DNA of 64,000 nt from Marinobacter zhejiangensis (lineage in GTDB: Bacteria > Pseudomonadota > Gammaproteobacteria > Pseudomonadales > Oleiphilaceae), in the NCBI RefSeq assembly GCF_900114775.1, contig NZ_FOUE01000001.1, forward strand, positions 868,001 through 932,000. The letters are read 5' to 3'. This document shows positions 26,618-36,266 of this stretch, piece after piece; within the stretch, counting starts at the first letter, position 1, and each line of letters begins with the position of its first letter. Below the pieces are notes generated by a model, which made no database searches, was not told the DNA's origin, and saw only the letters and a list, made by a program, of their open reading frames with translations. Both the position numbers and the translations under genes were made by a program.

Positions 26618-28207
26618 TTAGTCCCAGTAAGGCGCTTTCAATTCCCGTTTCAGTACCTTGCCAATGGTCGAGCGCGGCAGTTCCTCCCGCAGCTCGACCG
26701 CGTTCAGGCGCTGGCTCTTGCCCAGCCGTTCATTGGCCCAGGTCAGCAATGTCTCTGCGCTGGCAGGGTGTGAGCCGTTACAGACCACCAGGCCCAACGG
26801 TGTTTCGCCCCACTGATCGCTGGGAATGCCGATCACCGCCGCATCAGTAACCGCCGGATGTTCCAGCAGCACCTTTTCCAGATCGACCGCGTAGATGTTG
26901 AAGCCGCCAGAAATGATCATGTCCTTGCGCCGATCGAGAATGTGAAGGAAACCATCCTCGTCGATACGGCCCATGTCGCCACTGCGGAAGAAGGTTTCAC
27001 CCTCGGGGCTGGTCCATAACATCTCCCGGGTTTGTTCGTCGCGGTGATAATAACCGCGCATCATCGCGCCGGCGCGACCGACGATCTCGCCAATCTCCCC
27101 CTGGGGCAGTTGCTGTCCATTGTCATCAAGAATCCGCACCACCGAGCCCTCGGTGGGCTGGCCTACCGAGTCCCATTTATCCGGAAAGGCGATACAGTCG
27201 AGGCTGGTGGATATGCCGCCTTCGGTCAGGCCATAGACTTCCCGAAGCCCGCCAGGCCAGCGTTTCACCACCTCGGCGATGACATCACTGCGCAGTGGGG
27301 CGCTGGTGGAGAGCTTTAGCCGGAAACTGGACAGGTCGAAGGTGTCGAAGTCCGGTACCGCCAGAATACGCTGGTACTGCACCGGTACCAGCATGGCGTG
27401 GCTGACCCGGTGTTGTTGTGCCAGTTCGAGGAATCCACGGGCATCAAACTTTGCCATCAGAACCAGAGTGCCACCGTAGTGCAGCGTTGGCAGGGCAGAA
27501 ACCAGGGTGGTGTTGGAATACAGCGGCGTCGAGACCAGGTTGATGGCGTCCCCGTCCAGGCCGTAGCTGGCCATGCGCCGGATCTGCCGGGAGCGGAACC
27601 GGTAGTCATGGAGAATGCCCTTGGGGGTACCGGTGGTGCCGGAGCTGTAGATCAGGTTGAAGGGTGAGTCCAGGCTGACGTCGGCGGGGGCGGGCTGGTC
27701 ATTGGCGCCCGCAAGCCAGTCATCCAGGCTGAGGCCGCTGGCGTCGGGGTGGTAATCGAGGCCGATGCAATGCTCGCTGGTGACACGGTCGAGTTGGCCA
27801 GTGACTTCCGTCAGCAGACTGTCATTGCGGCTCGAGACGAACAGCCAGCGGGTGTCGCAATCGTTGATCATCAGGGCCAGGGTTTCACCATTTGCCATGC
27901 CGGACAGCGGCACCATACAGCCGCCGGCAATCAGCACCGCCAGATAGAGGGCGACATAGTCCGCACTGTTTTCCGACAAGCCCGCCACGGTATCACCGGG
28001 TTGCAGTCCCCGTTCACGGAGCCGGTTGGCAATACGGTTGGCCCGACTGAGCAGTTCGGCCCAGGTCAGCGAACGATCACCATCGATGACTGCGGTCTTG
28101 TTGGGCTGCTGGCTGAGGTGCTCCTGAATGTGATGACCAATGGCATCAAGCTGTTCGTCAGCGTTGACCGGCGCGAGGTTAGGCATGTTCTGTCGGATAT
28201 CTACCAT
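26618..28207 (-). CDS. acyl-CoA ligase (class I adenylate-forming enzyme)
   Basis: This 529-aa AMP-binding enzyme would activate a carboxylic acid to its CoA thioester. It has the P-loop-like YSSGTTGTPKGILHDY, the YGLTEGG motif, SGDMGRIDEDGFLHILDRRKDMI in the hinge and the C-terminal catalytic Lys in STIGKVLKRELK. Similarity is to the cyclohexanecarboxylate/2,3-dihydroxybenzoate-like group, but the acid cannot be predicted. It is divergent from the SDR-thioesterase-dehydrogenase operon across a 146-bp AT-rich promoter region. Confidence 0.9.
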   Translation of the reverse strand: MVDIRQNMPNLAPVNADEQLDAIGHHIQEHLSQQPNKTAVIDGDRSLTWAELLSRANRIANRLRERGLQPGDTVAGLSENSADYVALYLAVLIAGGCMVPLSGMANGETLALMINDCDTRWLFVSSRNDSLLTEVTGQLDRVTSEHCIGLDYHPDASGLSLDDWLAGANDQPAPADVSLDSPFNLIYSSGTTGTPKGILHDYRFRSRQIRRMASYGLDGDAINLVSTPLYSNTTLVSALPTLHYGGTLVLMAKFDARGFLELAQQHRVSHAMLVPVQYQRILAVPDFDTFDLSSFRLKLSTSAPLRSDVIAEVVKRWPGGLREVYGLTEGGISTSLDCIAFPDKWDSVGQPTEGSVVRILDDNGQQLPQGEIGEIVGRAGAMMRGYYHRDEQTREMLWTSPEGETFFRSGDMGRIDEDGFLHILDRRKDMIISGGFNIYAVDLEKVLLEHPAVTDAAVIGIPSDQWGETPLGLVVCNGSHPASAETLLTWANERLGKSQRLNAVELREELPRSTIGKVLKRELKAPYWD

Positions 28208-28353
28208 GTCGCAATTTCCTGTAGTTTTGTTTTATCTGGCGAAATAGATTTCCGATATATTGACTCAAAACTCAATTTCGTGACAAATTAAATCCGCTTT
28301 CCGAAAAATGACGCGCCATTTGCGTCACCAAAGACAACATGAGGGAGCGGCAG

Positions 28354-29139
28354 ATGAAACGTTTCAAAGGCCGGGTCGCCATAGTGACCGGCGCTGGCAG
28401 TGGGATTGGTCAGGCCTCGGCTGTCCGGTTCGCCCAGGAGGGCGCCAGCGTGGTGTTGGTGGATTGGTCCGATGTCGGGCTGGCTGGCACGGAAAGTCTG
28501 ATGCCTGAAGGCACCCCGGTTATGCGCCGGGTGATGGACGTGGCGGACGAGACAGCCGTCGCTGAGTTGGTTGACGCTGTGATCTCAACCTTCGGGCAAA
28601 TCGATGTGCTGTGTAACAACGCTGGCATTTCGGGCTCCCATCCGCCGATTACCGAGCAGGATGTAGCGGAATGGCGAAAAATTCTCGACGTTAACCTGAT
28701 CGGCTCCATGCTGTTTATCAAGCATGTTGCGCCCTACATGCAGGTCCGCAAGCAAGGTGCCATCGTTAACACCGCCTCGGTGGCCGGCATTCGGTCCGGT
28801 GCAGGCGGCAATGCCTACAGTGCCTCCAAGGCGGGGGTGATCAACCTGACTCAAACCGCGGCCTGCGATCTCGGTGGTGACAATGTGCGGGTCAATGCGG
28901 TGTGCCCAGGGCTGGTGGAAACCGGCATGACCCAGAGGATCTTTGACTACGCCCGCGAGCAGGAGAAGGCCCACAAGCTCGGTTCCCGTTGCGAGTTGCG
29001 CCGGTATGGTGTGCCTGAAGAGATTGCAGCGGCGATCCTGTTCCTGGCCAGTAATGACGCCAGTTACATCACCGGTCAGGCTCTGGCCGTTGATGGCGGC
29101 AATACCGCTTCACTCAACTTACCAGGGATGAAAGTCTGA
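28354..29139 (+). CDS. short-chain dehydrogenase/reductase (SDR)
   Basis: This 261-aa classical SDR has the cofactor loop VTGAGSGIGQASAVRFA (TGxxxGxG), an acidic residue after the second strand (VLVDWSD) that favours NAD(H), NNAGISG, and the active-site Ser with YSASK. It probably oxidises a hydroxyacyl-CoA or alcohol intermediate. The ATG at 28354 has GGGAGCGGCAG before it; the frame start at 28339 is less likely. The stop codon overlaps the next gene's ATG (TGATG), and it is the first gene of an operon running to about 35176. Confidence 0.88.
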   Translation: MKRFKGRVAIVTGAGSGIGQASAVRFAQEGASVVLVDWSDVGLAGTESLMPEGTPVMRRVMDVADETAVAELVDAVISTFGQIDVLCNNAGISGSHPPITEQDVAEWRKILDVNLIGSMLFIKHVAPYMQVRKQGAIVNTASVAGIRSGAGGNAYSASKAGVINLTQTAACDLGGDNVRVNAVCPGLVETGMTQRIFDYAREQEKAHKLGSRCELRRYGVPEEIAAAILFLASNDASYITGQALAVDGGNTASLNLPGMKV

Positions 29140-29585
29140 TGTCTGAATCTACTGAGTTGGAGCTGGTAACTGATGCCAGTGAACTGGGCGGATTTCACTC
29201 GATCCTGGGGTATCGCCAGGCATCCTGGGATGAAGATTGCGCGGTCATTGAACTGGAACTGACGCCGCAACACCTGAACTTGGGAGGCGTTGTCCACGGT
29301 GGGGTTTTGTCATCGCTACTGGATATCGCCATGGCCCAGGCCGGTACCTACTGCCCCTATCCCAATCGCATGCGCAAGGCCATCACCCTGTCGATGACGG
29401 TAACGTTTACCGGTCAATGTTCCGCTGGCCTTATCCGTGCCACCGGGCGCAAGCGTGCCGGTGGACGCCGTATTTTCAACAGTACCGGTGAGGTTCACGA
29501 CGCCGATGGCAACCTGCTGGCCATAGGTGAAGGTACCTTCCGTATCCGATCTAGCAGCGAACATCCTGAGGGCGAGCCCATCTGA
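29139..29585 (+). CDS. PaaI-type hotdog thioesterase
   Basis: This 148-aa hotdog-fold protein is a likely acyl-CoA thioesterase. The PaaI/YbgC-type motif is clear: HLNLGGVVHGGVLSSLLDIAMAQAG. Such enzymes free CoA from dead-end thioesters in catabolic pathways. It overlaps the SDR upstream by one base and precedes an acyl-CoA dehydrogenase by 36 bases. Confidence 0.87.
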   Translation: MSESTELELVTDASELGGFHSILGYRQASWDEDCAVIELELTPQHLNLGGVVHGGVLSSLLDIAMAQAGTYCPYPNRMRKAITLSMTVTFTGQCSAGLIRATGRKRAGGRRIFNSTGEVHDADGNLLAIGEGTFRIRSSSEHPEGEPI

Positions 29586-29621
29586 TGCTGGCCCGACAAA
29601 AACAAACAGAGGCACAAAACC

Positions 29622-30830
29622 ATGTTTGAACTTTCCGATAAAGCGCAGCGCCTGCGTGATCAACTGATCGATTTCATGGATCAGCACATCTACCCCAATG
29701 AGCATGTGCACCACCAGCAATTGGAACAGGCGGAAAACCGCTGGGCGCCACTGCCAATCATGGAAGAACTGAAAGCCAGGGCCAAAGCGGCCGGGCTGTG
29801 GAACCTGTTCCTGCCGGAAAGTGAGTTTGGTGCCGGGCTGACCAACGTTGAGTATGCCCACCTGTGCGAGATCATGGGGCGCTCACACATGGCGCCGGAG
29901 GTGTTCAACTGTGCAGCCCCGGACACCGGTAACATGGAAACCATTGCCCGTTATGGCAACGCCGATCAGCAGGAGCAGTGGCTCAAGCCGCTGCTGGCCG
30001 GTGAAATCCGTTCCTGTTTCTCCATGACCGAGCCGGACGTGGCCTCATCCGATGCCACTAACATTGCCTGTGAGATTCGCCGTGAAGGCGACGAGTACGT
30101 GATCAACGGCCGTAAGTGGTGGTCCTCCGGCGCGATGACCACCACCAGCAAAATCGCCATTGTGATGGGCAAGACCGACCCCAATGCCCCGAAACACCAG
30201 CAGCAGTCGATGATCCTGGTGCCGCTGGACAGCCCGGGCGTAAAAATGGTCCGTCCGCTTACGGTATTCGGCTATGACCATGCCCCCCATGGGCACGCCG
30301 AGATTCACTACGACAACGTACGGGTGCCGGTGACCAACATCCTGCTGGGTGAGGGTCGGGGTTTTGAAATTGCCCAGGGCCGCCTGGGACCAGGTCGCAT
30401 CCATCACTGCATGCGTACCATCGGGGTCGCCGAGCGGGCACTGGAAGCCATGTGCAAACGCGCCAATGCCCGTGAGGCCTTCGGTAAGCCACTGTCTTCT
30501 TTTGACTCCATCCGCAAAGACATTGCCCGCAGCCGTATTGAGATCGAACAGGCGCGACTGATGACGCTCAAGGCGGCCCAGATGATGGATACCGTCGGCA
30601 ACAAGGTGGCCCGCCAGGAAATCGCCATGATCAAGGTTATTGCCCCGAGCATGGCCTTGAAGGTGATCGACCGCGCCATTCAGGTGCACGGCGGCGCCGG
30701 CGTCAGCCAGGACACCTTCCTTGCTGAGGCCTGGGCCAAGGTCCGTACCCTGCGACTGGCGGACGGCCCGGATGAAGTCCACCTGGACGCCGTCGCCAAA
30801 CTCGAACTGCGCCAGTACCGCGACCAGTAA
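29622..30830 (+). CDS. acyl-CoA dehydrogenase, ACAD10/ACAD11 type
   Basis: This 402-aa flavoenzyme has the FAD-contact segment [39 protein letters not shown] and a late catalytic Glu in [11 protein letters not shown]. These variants, rather than the usual acyl-CoA dehydrogenase ones, match the dehydrogenase half of ACAD10/ACAD11 and of LvaC from levulinate catabolism. In those systems a kinase phosphorylates the hydroxyl of a hydroxyacyl-CoA and the dehydrogenase-like enzyme removes phosphate. The matching phosphotransferase gene lies two genes downstream, which supports this reading. Simple alpha,beta-dehydrogenation remains possible. Confidence 0.88.
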   Translation: MFELSDKAQRLRDQLIDFMDQHIYPNEHVHHQQLEQAENRWAPLPIMEELKARAKAAGLWNLFLPESEFGAGLTNVEYAHLCEIMGRSHMAPEVFNCAAPDTGNMETIARYGNADQQEQWLKPLLAGEIRSCFSMTEPDVASSDATNIACEIRREGDEYVINGRKWWSSGAMTTTSKIAIVMGKTDPNAPKHQQQSMILVPLDSPGVKMVRPLTVFGYDHAPHGHAEIHYDNVRVPVTNILLGEGRGFEIAQGRLGPGRIHHCMRTIGVAERALEAMCKRANAREAFGKPLSSFDSIRKDIARSRIEIEQARLMTLKAAQMMDTVGNKVARQEIAMIKVIAPSMALKVIDRAIQVHGGAGVSQDTFLAEAWAKVRTLRLADGPDEVHLDAVAKLELRQYRDQ

Positions 30831-30842
30831 CAGGAGACTGTC

Positions 30843-31616
30843 ATGACCAATTCGAACCGACTGTTTGACCTGACCGGCAAGGTGGCGCTGATCACCGGCT
30901 CAACCAAGGGAATCGGCCGCTCCATCGCCGAGGAAATGGCCCGCTGTGGTGCCCGGGTGGTGATATCCAGCCGTAAGGCCGACGCCTGTGAGGCAGTGGC
31001 AGCGGAGCTGACGGAGCAGGGGTACGACGCCATTGCGGTGCCCTGCCATGTGGGCAAAAAAGACGACCTGCAATACCTGGTCGATCAGACCCTGGCCACC
31101 TGGGGGCAGATTGATGTTCTGGTATGCAATGCGGCCACCAATCCGGTCTATGGGCCAACCAGTGAGATGACCGATGACGCCTGGGACAAGATCATGGACA
31201 CCAACGTCAAGGGCACTTTCTGGCTGACGAACATGGTGCTGCCGCATATGGCCGGGCGTGGCGAAGGCGCTGTGGTGCTGTTGTCCAGCATCGCGGGTAT
31301 CCGAGGTAACACCACCATCGGCACTTACGGTGTGTCTAAGGCCGCAGAAGCGGCTCTGGCCCGCAACCTGGCGGTGGAGTGGGGGCCGAAAGGCATACGC
31401 ATCAATTCCATTGCACCGGGGCTGATCAAGACCGACTTTGCCAAGGCATTGTGGGAAGACCCGGTGCGGGTCAAACAAGCAGAGGAGAAAACTCCCCTGC
31501 GGCGTATCGGCGAACCGGTGGACATTGCCGGTCTGGCGGTATTCCTCTCGACGCCAGCCAGCGCCTACATTACTGGTCAGGTGATTGTCGCCGATGGCGG
31601 CGAGACCATTTGCTGA
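30843..31616 (+). CDS. short-chain dehydrogenase/reductase (SDR)
   Basis: This 257-aa classical SDR has ITGSTKGIGRSIAEEMA, a basic residue after the second strand (VVISSRKAD) suggesting NADP(H), CNAATNPVYG in place of NNAG, and an active site of Ser with YGVSK. It is close to the DHRS4-like dehydrogenases often found with ACAD10/11-type genes. It lies 12 bases after the dehydrogenase gene and 7 bases before the phosphotransferase gene, and probably handles the hydroxy/keto step before or after phosphorylation. Confidence 0.88.
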   Translation: MTNSNRLFDLTGKVALITGSTKGIGRSIAEEMARCGARVVISSRKADACEAVAAELTEQGYDAIAVPCHVGKKDDLQYLVDQTLATWGQIDVLVCNAATNPVYGPTSEMTDDAWDKIMDTNVKGTFWLTNMVLPHMAGRGEGAVVLLSSIAGIRGNTTIGTYGVSKAAEAALARNLAVEWGPKGIRINSIAPGLIKTDFAKALWEDPVRVKQAEEKTPLRRIGEPVDIAGLAVFLSTPASAYITGQVIVADGGETIC

Positions 31617-31623
31617 GGTTGCC

Positions 31624-32694
31624 ATGAGTATTGCCCCCCAGCTGGTGGACGTCCTGGACGCCCACCGCTTCGATGAAAAAGCGCTGTTGACTTGGTTGCA
31701 GGGCGTGTTGCCGGAGTTTGGCAGCAATCTGTCTGTGCAGCAGTTCCAAGGTGGTCAATCTAACCCCACGTTCCTGTTAGAGGCCGACAGCGGCCGTTAT
31801 GTGCTGCGCAAGAAGCCACCGGGAAAGGTCCTGCCATCTGCCCACATGGTGGAGCGGGAATACCGGGTCATCCGAGCGTTGGCCGAACACACTGAAGTGC
31901 CGGTGCCGCGGGCCCAGGCGCTGTGCGAAGACAGCAGTGTGATTGGAACACCCTTCTACCTGATGGAGTTCATGCCCGGACGTATCGTCAGCCATCCGGC
32001 CCTGCGGGCACTCGGTCGCCAGGAACGGTTGCCAGCCCACCAGGCGGCTATTGATGCACTGGCGAAGCTGCACTCAGTGGACGTCAACGCGGTCGGGCTC
32101 GGTGATTTTGGCCGCCCGCAAGGTTATGTGGCGCGGCAGGTTGCCCGCTGGACAAAGCAGTACCTGGCGTCAAAGACCGATGAATTGCCCGCGATGGACC
32201 GGCTGATGGCATGGTTGCCGGAGAACCTTCCAGCCACGGATGAAACCGCCATTGCCCATGGTGATTATCGGTTCGGCAACCTGATGCTGGCACCGGATAA
32301 GCCCGAGGTGATTGGGATACTGGACTGGGAGCTGTCGACCCTGGGGCATCCGCTGGCCGACCTGGCCTACTACTGCCTGCCGTATCACCTGCCTTCAGAT
32401 CTTGACGGTATGCGTGGATTAAAGGGCGACGACCTTGAAGCACTGGGTATTCCCGATGAGGAGGAAACCATCCGTCGCTACTGCCGTCAGACCGGTAGGG
32501 CGGCGATTGAGGATTGGCATGTGTACCTGGCATTTTCCCTGTTCCGTCTGGCCGCCATAGTCCAGGGCGTCTACGCCCGGGCGCTGCAGGGTAATGCCAG
32601 TAATGCCGATGCCCTGGAGGTGGGCAAGCGAGCCAGCCTGTTGGCAGAGGCTGGTTGGCGCATCGCCCAACGGGGAGAAGGAGGCGTGTTATGA
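31624..32694 (+). CDS. APH-family phosphotransferase (ACAD10/11 kinase-domain type)
   Basis: This 356-aa kinase of the aminoglycoside-phosphotransferase fold has the nucleotide-binding strand RYVLRKKPPG, the catalytic loop IAHGDYRFGNLML (Asp of HGD) and the metal site ILDWELSTLGHPLADLAY. These are the forms seen in ACAD10/ACAD11 and in LvaA-like kinases, which phosphorylate 4-hydroxyacyl-CoA, not antibiotics. The ATG at 31624 (GAGGTTGCC before it) is preferred over an upstream TTG inside the SDR gene. The ATGA junction couples it to surE. Confidence 0.88.
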   Translation: MSIAPQLVDVLDAHRFDEKALLTWLQGVLPEFGSNLSVQQFQGGQSNPTFLLEADSGRYVLRKKPPGKVLPSAHMVEREYRVIRALAEHTEVPVPRAQALCEDSSVIGTPFYLMEFMPGRIVSHPALRALGRQERLPAHQAAIDALAKLHSVDVNAVGLGDFGRPQGYVARQVARWTKQYLASKTDELPAMDRLMAWLPENLPATDETAIAHGDYRFGNLMLAPDKPEVIGILDWELSTLGHPLADLAYYCLPYHLPSDLDGMRGLKGDDLEALGIPDEEETIRRYCRQTGRAAIEDWHVYLAFSLFRLAAIVQGVYARALQGNASNADALEVGKRASLLAEAGWRIAQRGEGGVL

Positions 32695-33482
32695 GCGGAC
32701 CCATGGTACGCCGTATCCTGATCACCAACGACGACGGCATCAATGCCCCGGGGCTGGTGGTCCTTGAACGGATTGCCCGGCGGCTGGCGGAGGAAGTCTG
32801 GGTGGTGGCTCCGGAGCACGATCGCAGTGGCGCGGGCCAGAGCATATCCATTCATTCCCCGTTGCGGGCATACCAGGCTGGTGAGCGGCGTTATGCCTTG
32901 TCTGGTACCCCGGCAGACTGCGTGTTCTACGCACTGGGGGAGCTGTTCGGGGATTCTCCGCCAGACCTCGTGTTATCCGGCGTCAATTGCGGTGCCAACA
33001 TCAGTGATTCGGTTCAGTACTCCGGAACGGTAGGGGCGGTGCTGACCGCCCAGCACATGGGAGTGCCGGCCATTGCGTTGAGTCAGGCCTATTTCAGCCG
33101 CGAAAGCATGGATTGGTCGGCGGTGGAAACACACGGTGAAAGCGTGATTCGGAGGCTCTGGCAACCAGATACTGCCCTGTGCTGGAACGTGAATTTCCCT
33201 GCCTGTCGTGCGGATGAGATTGATCGGGCGAGTTGGTGCCGGCATTCCTCGGGCTCCATTCGCCGTGCTCACCTGCGTCCTGGTCAGGACGGGCGCAGCC
33301 TGCCGTACTGGTGGCTGACGTTTGAGCGCAGCTCCCGTCATATTGTGGCGCCAGACCTGGATGTGACGGTGCTGCGGGAAAAAAACATTGCCATAACCCC
33401 ACTGCGCAGCAGCGACCCTCTGCCTGGTGGCCCTGATACGTTCAGCCTTGACGCGCCAGACCTCGGCGGTCCTTCACGATAA
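32691..33482 (+). CDS. SurE family 5'/3'-nucleotidase (phosphatase)
   Basis: This 263-aa SurE-fold phosphatase has the N-terminal metal motif ILITNDDGINAPGL, the APEHDRSGAGQSIS segment, LSGTPADCVFYAL and LSGVNCGANISDSVQYSGTVGA. Housekeeping surE is normally found next to pcm, truD or rpoS; this copy instead overlaps the ACAD10/11-type kinase by 4 bases inside a catabolic operon. A role in removing a phosphate from a pathway intermediate or from nucleotides made by the kinase is possible but is inference. Confidence 0.88.
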   Translation: MSGPMVRRILITNDDGINAPGLVVLERIARRLAEEVWVVAPEHDRSGAGQSISIHSPLRAYQAGERRYALSGTPADCVFYALGELFGDSPPDLVLSGVNCGANISDSVQYSGTVGAVLTAQHMGVPAIALSQAYFSRESMDWSAVETHGESVIRRLWQPDTALCWNVNFPACRADEIDRASWCRHSSGSIRRAHLRPGQDGRSLPYWWLTFERSSRHIVAPDLDVTVLREKNIAITPLRSSDPLPGGPDTFSLDAPDLGGPSR

Positions 33483-33511
33483 CAACACTATTTACTTGGA
33501 GATCAGCAATC

Positions 33512-35176
33512 ATGTTTACCAGGCACTACAAGGTATGGCCGAAGGACCTGCCCAAGACCATGACGCTGCCACAGACCAGTCTGTTCACCAACCTGGCCAT
33601 TACCGCCCAGCGCTATCCGGACCATAACGCCATCATCTACTACGACACGGCCTTTACTTATCGGGAACTGCTGGCGGATGTGGAGGCCATGGCCGGTTAC
33701 CTCCAGGAAAAGGGGGTGAAGAAAGGCGACCGGGTGCTGTTGTACATGCAGAACTCACCGCAGTACGTCATCAGCTATTACGCCATCCTGCGGGCTGATG
33801 CGGTGGTGATCCCGGTGAACCCGATGAACCGGGCTGCGGAGCTGGAGCACTATATCGCCGATACCGGTGCCCAGGTATGTCTTGCCGGCCAGGAGCTGGC
33901 TAGCTTTATCACCCCGCTGGTGGCGAACACCAACCTGGACACGGTGGTCATCGCGGCGTACAGCAGTTATCTGCGGAAGCCAACAGACCTGGAACTGCCG
34001 GCTGAAGTTGCGGCATCTCCGGCCCCGATCTCCCAGCCGGGCTGTGTGGCCTGGGAGGCCGCGCTGGCGCTGAATATCTCACCATCAGCCCATACCGCCG
34101 GGCCCGACGACCTGGCGGTGTTCCCCTACAGCTCCGGCACCACCGGCGCGCCGAAAGGCTGTATGCACACCCATCGATCCGTGATGGCGACCGCTGTGCA
34201 TCGGGCGTTCTGGAACCTTAGCACCGCGGATACCGTACAACTGGCCACATTGCCATTTTTCCACGTCACCGGCATGACCAGTTCGATGAACAGCCCCATC
34301 TACAGTGGTTCCACTGCCGTCATCATGACCCGCTGGGACCGCACCACGGCAGCACGGCTAATTGAACGCTACCAAGTGACGGGCTGGACCAACATCGTCA
34401 CTATGGCGGTCGACTTCCTGTCCAACCCCGACCTTGGCCAATATGACCTCAGCAGCCTGAACACCATCGGTGGCGGTGGGGCGGCAATGCCCGAGGCGAT
34501 TGCCGCCAAGCTCAAAACTCTCACAGGGCTCGATTACATTGAGGGCTATGGGTTGTCGGAAACCATGGCCGCCACCCATATCAACCCAACTGGCCAACCC
34601 AAGGCCCAGTGTCTTGGCATCCCGGTCTTCGACGTCGACAGTCGTATCATCGACGTCGAAACCCTGGAAGAGAAAGGGCCGGGGGAAGTGGGGGAAATTG
34701 TCAGCCATGGCCCACAGGTCACTGTGGGTTACTGGAACCGTCCTGCCGATACCGAGGCGGCCTTCATTGAAATCGATGGCAAGCGCTTCTTCCGTACTGG
34801 TGATCTGGCTTACTACGACGAGGATGGCTACTTCTTCATGGTCGACCGGGTCAAACGGATGATCAATGCCTCCGGTTTCAAAGTGTGGCCGTCCGAGGTG
34901 GAAGGCCTGATGTACCGTCATCCGGCGATTCACGAGGTCTGCATCATTTCCTCTCCTCATGAGAAACGGGGGGAAACCGTCAAGGCGGTGATCGTGCTGT
35001 CACCGGATTCGGAGGGGGCAACCAGCGAGGAAGACATCATCGCCTGGTGCAAGGAAGAGATGGCCGCCTACAAGGTCCCTGCCATCGTGCAGTTCGTTGA
35101 TGAATTGCCCAAGTCCCCCACCGGTAAGCTGATGTGGCGAGCCCTGCAGGAAGCGGAGTGGCAGGCGCAGGGCTAA
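33512..35176 (+). CDS. long-chain-fatty-acid-type CoA ligase
   Basis: This 554-aa AMP-forming acyl-CoA ligase has FPYSSGTTGAPKGCMHTH, EGYGLSETM, TGDLAYYDEDGYFFMVDRVK and the terminal Lys region SPTGKLMWRAL. Its length and motif order fit FadD-like enzymes. It closes the operon begun by the SDR at 28354 and lies just upstream of the branched-chain-type ABC importer, so it probably activates the acid that importer brings in. It is a second ligase in addition to the one at 26618-28207. Confidence 0.9.
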   Translation: MFTRHYKVWPKDLPKTMTLPQTSLFTNLAITAQRYPDHNAIIYYDTAFTYRELLADVEAMAGYLQEKGVKKGDRVLLYMQNSPQYVISYYAILRADAVVIPVNPMNRAAELEHYIADTGAQVCLAGQELASFITPLVANTNLDTVVIAAYSSYLRKPTDLELPAEVAASPAPISQPGCVAWEAALALNISPSAHTAGPDDLAVFPYSSGTTGAPKGCMHTHRSVMATAVHRAFWNLSTADTVQLATLPFFHVTGMTSSMNSPIYSGSTAVIMTRWDRTTAARLIERYQVTGWTNIVTMAVDFLSNPDLGQYDLSSLNTIGGGGAAMPEAIAAKLKTLTGLDYIEGYGLSETMAATHINPTGQPKAQCLGIPVFDVDSRIIDVETLEEKGPGEVGEIVSHGPQVTVGYWNRPADTEAAFIEIDGKRFFRTGDLAYYDEDGYFFMVDRVKRMINASGFKVWPSEVEGLMYRHPAIHEVCIISSPHEKRGETVKAVIVLSPDSEGATSEEDIIAWCKEEMAAYKVPAIVQFVDELPKSPTGKLMWRALQEAEWQAQG

Positions 35177-35261
35177 CATTCCGCACCTGAGAGTGAAAAC
35201 CCGGGTTATTTCATTTTTCTAAGTAAAAATGCCGATAATCCGGGTTTATTTTTGCCTATAT

Positions 35262-35277
35262 GTACGCATAGCGAAAC
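35262..35277. promoter_or_regulatory. candidate operator upstream of the ABC importer
   Basis: GTACGCATAGCGAAAC lies in an AT-rich stretch (35177-35401), about 125 bases before livH. It is an imperfect match to the palindrome GTTTCGATATGCGAAAC found at 50257. The region also holds ATTGACA-like and TATATT-like sequences, but the promoter cannot be fixed by eye. Confidence 0.4.
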
Positions 35278-35401
35278 AACATTTTATTATATTGACACGT
35301 TAGACGATTGATGTAATTGTTTCACGACACGATGCGGAAAAGACTTTTACTGCGTTTGTGGCCTCACAACGACCGACAACAACAACAGCGGAGGGGCAGA
35401 A

Positions 35402-36265
35402 TTGAACCTATTCTTCCAACAGATCATTAACGGCCTGACGTTAGGCAGCATCTACGGGCTGGTAGCCCTGGGGCTGACCCTGGTGTACGGCATCCTGCAT
35501 ATTCCCAACTTCGCCCATGGCGCCCTCTATATGGTGGGTGCTTTCATGTCCTACTTCCTGATGATGGACCTGGGGGTGCATTACTGGGTGGCTATGGCGG
35601 GTTCTGCTGCGATAGTGGCCATCCTGGCGGTGCTCTGTGAGCGCCTGGTCTTCCACCCACTGCGTAACTCGCCACCCATCCACGACAAGATTGCCGCCAT
35701 CGGCATCCTGTTGTTCCTGGAAGCTCTGGTCCAGATGTTCTGGGGTGCGGACTTCCGCCGCCTGAGCTCTCCGTTCACTGGCATTCTCAACTTCGACGGT
35801 CTGATCATCCCGGAACAGCGGTTGCTGATCATCGTTGGTGCATTTGTGCTGGTGGCTGCGCTGCAGCTATTCCTGCGCAAGACCATGATCGGAGCCACCA
35901 TCATCGCCATGGCCCAGAGTCGTGACGGTGCCTTCCTGGTGGGTATCGATGCCAACCGTGTGGCGATGATGACCTTTGCCATCTCTGGGGTGCTGGCGGC
36001 CATTGCAGCCACGCTCTATGCACCGATCAACCTGGTGTACCCGGCGATGGGCCACCTGGTGATCATGAAGGCCTTCGTCATCATCATCCTTGGCGGTATG
36101 GGCAGCATCCCCGGGGCCATCGCCGGCGGCATGATCATTGGCTTCGCCGAGGCCTTTGGCGGCTTCTATATCTCCACGGCTTACAAAGACATCATCGCGT
36201 TCGGGCTATTGGTTGTGATTCTGTCTGTTCGTCCGCAGGGCCTGTTTGCCAAAGGAGCGCACTGA
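35402..36265 (+). CDS. livH: branched-chain-type ABC permease LivH
   Basis: This 287-aa inner-membrane permease of the HAAT family has about eight helices. It opens with NGLTLGSIYGLVALGLTLVYG, and GMGSIPGAIAGGMIIGFAEAF lies near the end. It starts with TTG at 35402: a GCGGAGGGG site precedes it and the sequence after it matches the family N-terminus (MNLFFQQIINGL). It is the first of five importer genes. The substrate is unlikely to be simple leucine, given the neighbouring CoA ligases and dehydrogenases; an aromatic, branched or dicarboxylic acid is more likely. Confidence 0.92.
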   Translation: MNLFFQQIINGLTLGSIYGLVALGLTLVYGILHIPNFAHGALYMVGAFMSYFLMMDLGVHYWVAMAGSAAIVAILAVLCERLVFHPLRNSPPIHDKIAAIGILLFLEALVQMFWGADFRRLSSPFTGILNFDGLIIPEQRLLIIVGAFVLVAALQLFLRKTMIGATIIAMAQSRDGAFLVGIDANRVAMMTFAISGVLAAIAATLYAPINLVYPAMGHLVIMKAFVIIILGGMGSIPGAIAGGMIIGFAEAFGGFYISTAYKDIIAFGLLVVILSVRPQGLFAKGAH

Positions 36266-36266
36266 C

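Noticed and set aside
28208..28353. Further IclR-like operator between the 26618 ligase and the 28354 SDR
   Set aside because: Only weak half-sites (TTTCCGATAT, TCCGCTTTCCGAAAA) are present and none forms a convincing palindrome.
31624..32694. Aminoglycoside resistance gene, suggested by the APH fold
   Set aside because: The motifs and the operon with an ACAD10/11-type dehydrogenase point to acyl-CoA metabolism.
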